A stretch of 19,292 nt of DNA, from positions 1 through 19,292 of the forward strand of contig JAMDEL010000109.1 of the NCBI GenBank assembly GCA_023487095.1. Reading direction: 5' to 3'. Shown one piece after another: positions 14,239 through 19,292 of this stretch. A program made the translations under genes and the position numbers. Position 1 is the first letter of the stretch, and the number at the start of each line of letters is the position of its first letter. The stretch comes from Patescibacteria group bacterium. Lineage in GTDB: Bacteria; Patescibacteriota; Doudnabacteria; UBA920. The notes under the pieces were generated by a model. It was not told where the DNA came from, did no database searches, and saw only the letters and a program-made list of their open reading frames with translations.

Positions 14239-15069
14239 ATGGTGACAATCCAAAAAAAATATTTTGTCGACACAAATCCCCAAAGCGGAGTGACGCTGCT
14301 GCTTTCAATTTTGGTTTTGTCGGCAATTATGGCCATTTCTTTTTCTTTGGCCACAATCATCTTTATTGAGGTCAGGACTTCCGGGGACCTGGTTAGGACC
14401 GAAGGCGCTATTTTTGGCGCAGATGCCGTAAGCGAGCAGGTGCTTTTTAAAGTTAAAAGAAAAACCGCCGACTTTTTCCCTGCGTCCATAAACCTGAAAA
14501 ACAATGTAGTAGTGGATAAGCCTGTAGAAAACACTACTACCACCCCGGTTTTTACCGACGTTGTACTGACAACTGCCAACGTATTTTTTAAGGGAAAGGT
14601 TTTTCAGCTGTTTGACCCAGGCAATCTGGGGGGTGGCAGCGGATTTGCCAGGATTAGGATTACCAACATGGCCAGCGGTTATGGCACAAACCTGAAAGTT
14701 TACGTCTGTGAATTCAATCCAACCGATGTTTTTCAGGATTCAGCCTGTACAAACGAAAACTCAGTCGAATATTGGGTAAACCCCCTGGATAGCATAATAG
14801 CCGGGGCTACGGCCAATAAATTTACCTATGTTTACCCTCCGGATCAGGTCCCGCCCGGGTATGTAGAGTGGTTCCTGGATAAAAACAAGCAGCAACAGGT
14901 GGTTATTATCAACGAGACCACCGCGGTGATACCAATAAAAATTGAAACTTTTGGACCCACGACAAACAATCCAAAATCCATGCCCTTGGTGGGAGAGGTT
15001 TCGGTGCCCATCAAGGCCGACAATAGCGGCGCTGTCAGAAGGCTGGACTTAAGAATACCCAACCAATAA
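14239..15069 (+). CDS. Minor pilin, GspK/PilX-like, lacking Glu at +5
   Basis: A 276-residue protein with the N-terminus MVTIQKKYFVDTNPQSG followed by VTLLLSILVLSAIMAISFSLATIIFIEV. Cleavage after Gly17 would give Val at +1 and Leu, not Glu, at +5. Loss of Glu5 is a known mark of GspK-type subunits at the fibre tip, because the tip has no subunit above it to neutralise. The downstream RTSGDLVRTEGAIFGADAVSEQVLFKVKR helix and long beta-rich tail fit PilX/GspK. It is last in the H-I-J-K order and is followed directly by a strong terminator. No ribosome binding site is obvious before the ATG. Confidence 0.78.
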   Translation: MVTIQKKYFVDTNPQSGVTLLLSILVLSAIMAISFSLATIIFIEVRTSGDLVRTEGAIFGADAVSEQVLFKVKRKTADFFPASINLKNNVVVDKPVENTTTTPVFTDVVLTTANVFFKGKVFQLFDPGNLGGGSGFARIRITNMASGYGTNLKVYVCEFNPTDVFQDSACTNENSVEYWVNPLDSIIAGATANKFTYVYPPDQVPPGYVEWFLDKNKQQQVVIINETTAVIPIKIETFGPTTNNPKSMPLVGEVSVPIKADNSGAVRRLDLRIPNQ

Positions 15070-15099
15070 AAAACATCCCGCGGAAGCGGGATGTTTTTT
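15068..15099. terminator. Strong bidirectional terminator
   Basis: A perfect 14-bp stem (15068-15081 with 15086-15099) closed by a GGAA tetraloop (GNRA type), with a GC-rich core CATCCCGC and T runs on both sides. It separates the minor-pilin operon from the convergent LysM gene, which stops at 15110. Its first two bases belong to the TAA of the preceding gene. Confidence 0.93.
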
Positions 15100-15109
15100 A
15101 AAGAAGTTT

Positions 15110-15565
15110 TTATCTTGGGATTTTTATTGTCTGGCCTGGTTTTAAAGAAAACGGGCTTTTTAAATTGTTTAAAGTAGCAATTGTCATCCAGTGGATGTTG
15201 AATTCCTGGCTGATGTTAAAAAGCGTGTCGCCCTTTTTTACTTTGTATTCTTCAAATTTAATTTCCTGGTTTTCGCTTTGGGGTTGGGTATCTACGGCCC
15301 CCAAGACTTGGGGCGCGGAGGTGTCAGTTGTCGGGATGGAGGTTTTGCCGAAAACAATCCAAAGGCTATTGACGGTCAGTCCCGCAGCAACCAATAAAAA
15401 AACAAAAGAAGAAATTTTAAGCAGCCGGTTCTTTGAGTAGCTTCTGCCGACGGCCGACTTGAGCCTAGGCGAAAGTTCTAGCTGATTTTTGAATTTTAAC
15501 ATCTTTTGTGTCAACGAAAATTTGTTTCCTGCTTTAATTGTAGGATAATTGGCGGCAAAAGACAA
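15110..15565 (-). CDS. Membrane-anchored LysM protein
   Basis: A 151-residue protein with a basic cytoplasmic N-terminus, one membrane helix at about residues 49-72, a Ser/Thr/Gln-rich linker, and a C-terminal LysM domain (about 106-150: EYKVKKGDTLFNISQEFNI, LNNLKSPFSLKPGQTIKIP). LysM binds N-acetylglucosamine-containing glycans, so the domain probably holds the protein to peptidoglycan outside the membrane. No enzyme domain is present. The longest frame starts with TTG at 15565 and has no clear ribosome binding site; an internal ATG at 15502 (MLKFKNQ) would keep helix and LysM intact and is a real alternative. It is convergent with the pilus genes and divergent from ligA. Confidence 0.85.
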   Translation of the reverse strand: MSFAANYPTIKAGNKFSLTQKMLKFKNQLELSPRLKSAVGRSYSKNRLLKISSFVFLLVAAGLTVNSLWIVFGKTSIPTTDTSAPQVLGAVDTQPQSENQEIKFEEYKVKKGDTLFNISQEFNIHWMTIATLNNLKSPFSLKPGQTIKIPR

Positions 15566-15632
15566 TATGGGGATAACTAAGAAAGGGCTTTTTCTTCAAA
15601 AGGCGGACTGCTCGCGGTTTGCCTGAAAATTT

Positions 15633-15640
15633 ATTATAAT
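15633..15640. promoter_or_regulatory. Symmetric -10 element between the LysM gene and ligA
   Basis: ATTATAAT is a perfect palindrome containing TATAAT on both strands (15635-15640 plus, 15633-15638 minus). On the plus strand the predicted start falls on or next to the ligA ATG at 15647. On the minus strand it would start near 15626, about 60 nt before the LysM start. No good -35 is visible either way. Confidence 0.45.
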
Positions 15641-15646
15641 TAAGCC

Positions 15647-17713
15647 ATGGAAAAGTCAGAGATTAAAAAAAGAATAGAAGCCTTACGCCTTCAGATTGAG
15701 GATTTGCGCTACCGCTATCACGTTTTAGACGACCCCAGGGTTACCGACGACGTCTACGATTCGCTTACGCGCGAGCTGAGGGAGCTTGAGGAGAAAAATC
15801 CGGAATTTCATGACCCGTTATCGCCTACCAACCGCGTGGCCGGCAAGCCTTTGGATAAGTTCTTAAAGGTGCGGCATGACGTCCGCATGCTTTCCTTAAA
15901 CGATGTGTTTTCTAAAGACGAGCTTGAGGCTTGGGAAAACAGAATAAAGAAAGTTTTGTCCGCCTCCCCAGATGCGGTTGAGCCAGTTTATTTTGCCGAA
16001 ATCAAATTTGACGGCCTGGCCGTATCGCTGATTTATAAAAAAGGCGTATTGGTCCGCGGGGCGACCCGGGGGGACGGGTTTATTGGCGAAGATATTACCC
16101 AGAACCTGAAAACCATCAAATCCATCCCGCTAAAACTGAGAGGAGAAAACCCGCCGGAATTTTTGGAAGTCCGGGGAGAAGCCATTATGACTAAAAAAGT
16201 CCTGGAGCAGCTTAACCGTAAACAGGAAAAGGAAGGCAAACAGCTTTTTGCCAATACGCGCAATGCAGCGGCAGGGTCTTTACGCCAATTGGATTCGGCT
16301 TTGACTGCGGAAAGAAGCCTGGACTTTTTTGCGTATGACATCGCGGATAACCCAAATAGCCTCGGGCTTATAAATAATCACAGCTTTAACCCCACAAATA
16401 CCCATTCCGGACTGCATGAAAACTTAAGAAAATTCGGCTTTAAAACCTTTCCGCAGTATGAGATGGTTGCAAAAGACCTAAAGCAAGCAGAAGAGTTAAT
16501 TCGTCGGGTGGAGAAAATCCGGCAAAGCCTGCCTTTTGGCACAGACGGGGTGGTGGTTTCGGTTGACCAGATTGCCTTGCAGAAAGTTTTGGGAGTGGTA
16601 GGTAAGGCCCCCCGCTATATGGTGGCATACAAGTATCCGGCCGAAAAAGCCACTACCATAATCAAGGATATTAAAGTCAATGTGGGGCGGACAGGTGTGC
16701 TGACTCCCTTGGCCGTGTTTGAGCCAACACTTGTCGCCGGGTCCACTATTAGCAAGGCGACGCTTCACAACATGGATCAGATAGAGCGGCTGGATGTTAG
16801 AATCGGGGACACGGTGGTTATTCAAAAAGCCGGCGATGTGATTCCAGAAGTGGTTGAAGTTTTGCCTAAGATGCGTTCGGGTAAAGAGAAAAAATTTAAA
16901 ATGCCAAAAACTTGTCCGGTTTGCGGCCATCTTGTGGAAAAAAGGGAAGCTGGGTCAAAGAAGAGCGAGGTTTCAGTCGCGTATTATTGTACTAACCCAA
17001 AGTGTCCGGCTAAGAACCGCAGGTTTATGCAGCACTTTGTTAGCGTCTTGGAAATATACGAAATTGGGCCGAAAATTTTAGACCGTTTTCAGGAGGAAGG
17101 CTTGATAAGCGATGCGGCGGATATCTTTGCCCTGAAAAAGGAAGATATCCAAGGTTTGGAGAGGTTTGGTGAGAAGAGCGCGGAAAATATTATTACTTCC
17201 ATAAACCAGCACAGGCAGGTTTCGCTTCCTAGGTTTATTTATTCGCTTGGTATCTTGCATGTGGGCGAGCAGACGGCTGAAGATTTGGCAGCGCATTTTG
17301 GCAGCCTGGAAAAACTTCAGGCAGCAAGTCTTGATGAAGTTAACCAGATTGAAAACATCGGCCCCGTGGTTTCAAGAAGCGTATATGAATATTTTAAAGA
17401 TAAGGAAAACAACAGATTTATTGGGAATTTGTTTAAAAACGGGGTAAAAGTGCTAAAACAGGCGCAAAAACAGGCAGTCGGCAAGCTTACTGGGAAAACC
17501 TTTGTCATAACCGGAACTTTGGATACCATGAGCCGGGATGAGGCAAAAAGCCAGATTAAGCGTCTTGGGGGAAAGGTTACGGAATCCGTTACTAAGCAGA
17601 CCGGCTATGTTGTGGTCGGCAAAGAGCCCGGTTCAAAATACGAGAAGGCAAAAAAGTTAGGAGTTAATTTACTTTTTGAAAAAGATTTCAAAGAATTGAT
17701 AAATGGCCAATAA
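15647..17713 (+). CDS. ligA: NAD-dependent DNA ligase LigA
   Basis: LigA seals nicks in replication and repair using NAD+. At 688 residues it is full length. Domains in order: domain Ia with the RYRYHVLDDP... YDSLTREL NAD-contact region, the adenylation domain with catalytic Lys120 in EIKFDG, an OB fold with KYPAEKATT and the VGRTGVLTPLAVFEPT segment, a zinc finger with C423/C426 and C448/C453 (the linker between the pairs, 21 residues, is a little long), helix-hairpin-helix repeats with ENIGPVVSRS, and a BRCT domain (about 611-688, GKTFVITGTL). No ribosome binding site precedes the ATG and TATAAT ends only 6 bases before it, so the mRNA may be leaderless. Its 3' end overlaps the channel gene by 11 bases. 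Confidence 0.97.
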   Translation: MEKSEIKKRIEALRLQIEDLRYRYHVLDDPRVTDDVYDSLTRELRELEEKNPEFHDPLSPTNRVAGKPLDKFLKVRHDVRMLSLNDVFSKDELEAWENRIKKVLSASPDAVEPVYFAEIKFDGLAVSLIYKKGVLVRGATRGDGFIGEDITQNLKTIKSIPLKLRGENPPEFLEVRGEAIMTKKVLEQLNRKQEKEGKQLFANTRNAAAGSLRQLDSALTAERSLDFFAYDIADNPNSLGLINNHSFNPTNTHSGLHENLRKFGFKTFPQYEMVAKDLKQAEELIRRVEKIRQSLPFGTDGVVVSVDQIALQKVLGVVGKAPRYMVAYKYPAEKATTIIKDIKVNVGRTGVLTPLAVFEPTLVAGSTISKATLHNMDQIERLDVRIGDTVVIQKAGDVIPEVVEVLPKMRSGKEKKFKMPKTCPVCGHLVEKREAGSKKSEVSVAYYCTNPKCPAKNRRFMQHFVSVLEIYEIGPKILDRFQEEGLISDAADIFALKKEDIQGLERFGEKSAENIITSINQHRQVSLPRFIYSLGILHVGEQTAEDLAAHFGSLEKLQAASLDEVNQIENIGPVVSRSVYEYFKDKENNRFIGNLFKNGVKVLKQAQKQAVGKLTGKTFVITGTLDTMSRDEAKSQIKRLGGKVTESVTKQTGYVVVGKEPGSKYEKAKKLGVNLLFEKDFKELINGQ

Positions 17714-18629
17714 TTCAAAAAAAGCTGCCCAGGATCTGGGCTTAGGCGAAAAAGTTATACAGGAAAACCGCACCCGCTATGTGAACCGGGATGGCAGTTT
17801 TAACGTCCACCGGAAAGGCGTGTGGGAGACAGGTTCGTTCAGCCCTTACCACGCCATACTTAATATTAGCTGGCCGAGGTTTTATTTCGGGGTTTTTGCC
17901 TATTATGTTTTAGCCAACCTTGTTTTTACCAGCCTGTATTTTTTTAGCGGTGAGAAGGCTTTTCCGCAAATTGCAGAATTGGGCGCCCAAGCCCGTTTTG
18001 GCGAGCTGTTTTTTTACAGCGTGCAGGTAATTACAACATTGGGGTCCAGTCCGTTGCATCCCGCCAATTTCAGGTCGGAAGTCGTGCTGGCCATAGAAGC
18101 CATGGTGGGCATGCTTGGGTTTGCGTTGGGAGCCAGCTTAATGTTTGCCCGGTTTTCCAACCCGGCGCCGGGTATCATTTTTAGCCGCAAGGCGGTAATT
18201 TCACCCTATCAAGGGGTGACTGGGTTTATGTTCCGGATTATTAACAACCGCAGCCATGAGTTGGTGCAAGTAGGTGCGGTGGTGACTCTAGCCATAACCG
18301 GCAAAGATGGTAAACGCAGTTTCCAACAGCTTGGATTGGAAAGGGACAACGTACTGGTTCTGCCTTTGCATTGGACCATCGTCCATCCGATTGACAAGAA
18401 CAGCCCGCTTTATGGGCTAAACGCCCAAGACCTGTCCAAAGCCAACGCTGAGTTTGTGGTTTCTGTTACGGCCGTTGACCAGGACTTGTCCAAAATGGTT
18501 TATACGCGAACATCGTATCGTTTTAACGAAGTGGTCATGAACGCCCGTTTTTCAAATATTATTGAACACAATGTCCAAGGTACGGTAGTGGTTGACCCTA
18601 AGCGCATTCATGAAATTGAGAAACTCTAG
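17703..18629 (+). CDS. Kir-type (KirBac-like) inward-rectifier channel with a non-canonical filter
   Basis: A 308-residue protein with Kir architecture: slide-helix motif NISWPRF (54-60), outer helix TM1 (about 59-82), pore helix (about 99-110), inner helix TM2 (about 126-150), then the signature FSRKAVISPYQG and a beta-rich cytoplasmic domain to the end. KirBac channels have TVGYG in the filter; here the aligned residues are T112 L113 G114 S115 S116, in the context SVQVITTLGSSPLHP, where KirBac has SVETLATVGYGDMHP. The Tyr and second Gly are lost, so potassium selectivity is doubtful. The start overlaps ligA by 11 bases, implying cotranscription and coupling. No terminator is evident after it. 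Confidence 0.88.
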   Translation: MANNSKKAAQDLGLGEKVIQENRTRYVNRDGSFNVHRKGVWETGSFSPYHAILNISWPRFYFGVFAYYVLANLVFTSLYFFSGEKAFPQIAELGAQARFGELFFYSVQVITTLGSSPLHPANFRSEVVLAIEAMVGMLGFALGASLMFARFSNPAPGIIFSRKAVISPYQGVTGFMFRIINNRSHELVQVGAVVTLAITGKDGKRSFQQLGLERDNVLVLPLHWTIVHPIDKNSPLYGLNAQDLSKANAEFVVSVTAVDQDLSKMVYTRTSYRFNEVVMNARFSNIIEHNVQGTVVVDPKRIHEIEKL

Positions 18630-18735
18630 CCCGGCAGTTAAAACGGGATAAGTGTGTGGGTAATATGTGGACGATAAGCCTCTAAAGCCCATAAATAAGC
18701 CAAGTTTACAAAGCAGTTTTTTTAGGCAAAATGCC

Positions 18736-18764
18736 TTGACAAAAGGCCTTTAATCCATTAATAT
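18736..18764 (+). promoter_or_regulatory. Consensus promoter of the leader RNA / 23S rRNA
   Basis: TTGACA at 18736-18741, a 17-base spacer, then TAATAT at 18759-18764; predicted start near 18771. The -35 box is embedded in repeated GGC/GCC half-sites: AGGCA-AAA-TGCCT (18724-18736), GCCTT/AAGGC around the box, and AAGGCCTT (18743-18750), which could be an operator. It is the best promoter between the channel gene and 23S. Confidence 0.8.
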
Positions 18765-18793
18765 AGTGAGTACAGTAAATAAACAAAGGCGAT

Positions 18794-18838
18794 ATGATAA
18801 AAACCTCAAGATACTTAAACAGACAGCGGTTCATGTAG
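18794..18838 (+). CDS. 14-residue leader peptide in front of 23S rRNA
   Basis: ATG at 18794 opens a 14-codon frame, MIKTSRYLNRQRFM, ending in TAG at 18836-18838. AAAGG (18785-18789) sits 4 bases before the ATG as a ribosome binding site, and the predicted transcript start is only about 23 nt upstream. Codons 12-15 (CGG TTC ATG TAG) lie within the 5' arm of the hairpin at 18826-18871, so ribosome position would control that fold. Three of 14 residues are Arg; RQR near the end fits the basic-X-basic pattern at which macrolide-bound ribosomes are known to stall, but this may be chance. It is too short to judge by coding statistics; the case rests on the arrangement with the adjacent alternative RNA hairpins. 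Confidence 0.6.
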   Translation: MIKTSRYLNRQRFM

Positions 18839-18871
18839 ACTTGCGTATTTTTTTACGGCCTACATAACCGC
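18826..18871 (+). promoter_or_regulatory. Antiterminator hairpin of the 23S leader attenuator
   Basis: GCGGTTcATGTAG (18826-18838) pairs with CTACATAACCGC (18860-18871): 12 base pairs with a single bulged C at 18832. An inner CGTA/TACG pairing (844-847 with 854-857 of the 18 kb region) closes a T-rich loop. The 3' arm contains AACCGC (18866-18871), the same bases needed for the terminator stem, so the two hairpins exclude each other. Confidence 0.7.
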
Positions 18872-18887
18872 CAAGTGCGGTTTTTTT
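18866..18887 (+). terminator. Intrinsic terminator of the 23S leader attenuator
   Basis: AACCGC (18866-18871), loop CAAGT, GCGGTT (18877-18882), then a run of T to 18887. A transcript from the 18736 promoter stopped here would be about 115 nt. It lies between that promoter and 23S rRNA. Confidence 0.75.
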
Positions 18888-19210
18888 GTCGCCCAGCGTA
18901 CTTTTCAAAAATCCACATATAACTACATACTTACTGCTCAGGATCTTCGGCGTACCATCTATCTCGAGGGTATCCAGGCCTTGTAAGATAACCCTTGAGC
19001 AGTAGCTATGTGGCTGTATCGGATAGAACTTTAAAAACTGAATAATGAATCATCATACTTCAACCGAGATGGTGATTCATGGGTAGACGAATTAGTGTAC
19101 AAAATGTACAAAGTATTCATCGTAAGTTAGAACATTGAACATTGTAAAAGAATTGGCAATTTGTTCGCGAAATATTCGCGGCTACAAATTGCTAGTCAAT
19201 TGATCTGGAT
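18888..19210 (+). other. Structured, non-coding 23S rRNA leader
   Basis: No gene, tRNA or 16S 3' end is visible in these 323 bases. Three consecutive foldable units are: (1) 18913-19013, CCACATA/TATGTGG outside TACTGCTCA/TGAGCAGTA outside AGGGTATC/GATAACCCT (one bulge); (2) 19045-19080, a 12-bp stem with one G:T pair and a 12-base loop; (3) 19151-19201, AATTG/CAATT, GCAATTTG/CAAATTGC and CGCGAA/TTCGCG stacked with small internal loops. Short repeats are also present: TGTACA twice (19096-19101, 19105-19110) and GAACATT in tandem (19130-19143). It is probably a processed precursor leader. Confidence 0.65.
19025..19041 (+). promoter_or_regulatory. boxA-like rRNA antitermination element
   Basis: AGAACTTTAAAAACTGA resembles the boxA of rRNA leaders (TGTTCTTTGAAAACTGA in Gram-positive bacteria), matching 9 of the first 13 positions and all of the following ACTGA. 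It lies about 185 bases before 23S, where the Nus antitermination complex would be loaded. Confidence 0.45.
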
Positions 19211-19292
19211 TAGAAACATGATAAGGGTATGTGGTGAATGCCTTGGCAATATGAGCCGAAGAAGGACGCGGCAGCCGGCGAAACGCCTCGGG
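19211..19292 (+). rRNA. rrl: 23S ribosomal RNA, 5' end
   Basis: The last 82 bases match the 5' end of 23S rRNA: GATAAGGGTATGTGGTGAATGCC aligns with the E. coli segment ACTAAGCGTACACGGTGGATGCC (shown here in outline only: TAAG, GTA, GGTG, ATGCC conserved), then CTTGGCA, GAAGGACG and the GGCGAAACGCC helix. Counting back from the aligned T25 puts base 1 near 19211. No 16S gene or tRNA lies between it and the channel gene at 18629, so this 23S gene is not part of a 16S-23S operon. Confidence 0.93.

Noticed and set aside
18630..18647. CCCG/CGGG inverted repeat after the channel gene as a terminator
   Set aside because: Only 4 base pairs with a long loop and no T tract follow it.
18700..18723. T7 run at 18717-18723 as the end of a channel-gene terminator
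   Set aside because: I could not find a convincing stem immediately upstream of the T run.
19045..19086. A 13-codon frame MNHHTSTEMVIHG
   Set aside because: There is no ribosome binding site, and the frame coincides with a 12-bp rRNA leader hairpin that explains the sequence better.
19096..19143. TGTACA and GAACATT repeats as a CRISPR or mobile-element end
   Set aside because: They are two short copies each, without spacers, terminal inverted repeats or a transposase.
18630..19210. A hidden 16S 3' end or spacer tRNA before 23S
   Set aside because: No anti-Shine-Dalgarno end, no tRNA T-loop (GTTCGA) and no acceptor stem are present.

Overview
The window looks like a chromosome segment of a Patescibacteria/CPR bacterium, probably Parcubacteria-like. 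The evidence is a typical CPR major pilin (prepilin leader, then FTLIE, then a long helix ending in a YFNDKSSYP-type turn), a compact type IV pilus cluster with no secretin (PilQ) or classical PilP, and a 23S rRNA gene with no 16S in front of it. All 21 annotated protein genes end in TAA (15) or TAG (6); none ends in TGA. The lineage is inferred from protein style and gene content, not from a search.

Layout. 1-249: the C-terminal end of a DUF1048-like protein, then a perfect two-way terminator (288-320). 346-790, minus strand: a tRNA-Ile(GAT) / small membrane protein / tRNA-Ala(TGC) unit. Its promoter shares its -35 box with the divergent pilus promoter at 833-861. 916-8053, plus strand: the pilus assembly operon pilM-pilN-pilO-(115-aa membrane protein)-pilB-(degenerate receiver)-pilT-pilC. 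8081-11907: a strong separate promoter for the major pilin, a terminator, a pilin paralogue without a prepilin cleavage site, a large O-antigen-ligase/PglL-like membrane protein with TPRs, and the prepilin peptidase pilD. 11912-15069: its own promoter and four minor pilins in the order H-I-J-K (FimT/PilV/PilW/PilX-like), closed by a strong two-way terminator. 15110-15565, minus strand: a membrane-anchored LysM protein. 15647-18629: ligA, overlapping a Kir-type channel gene whose selectivity filter is not canonical. 18630-19210: a non-coding, heavily structured leader. 19211-19292: the 5' end of 23S rRNA.

How the genes work together. PilM, PilN, PilO and the 115-aa protein form the inner-membrane alignment platform. 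PilB and PilT power extension and retraction through PilC. PilD processes PilA and the H-I-J-K proteins, which would form the initiating tip complex. The PglL-like enzyme next to pilD may glycosylate pilins. The absence of a secretin fits an envelope without a conventional outer membrane.

The most interesting part is the 23S leader. A consensus promoter (18736-18764) is followed by a 14-codon reading frame (18794-18838). Its last codons form the 5' arm of a hairpin (18826-18871) that is mutually exclusive with an intrinsic terminator (18866-18887). This is the architecture of a translation-coupled attenuator, here placed upstream of a boxA-like element and a 23S rRNA gene. If it is real, ribosome activity on the leader would decide whether 23S rRNA is made.
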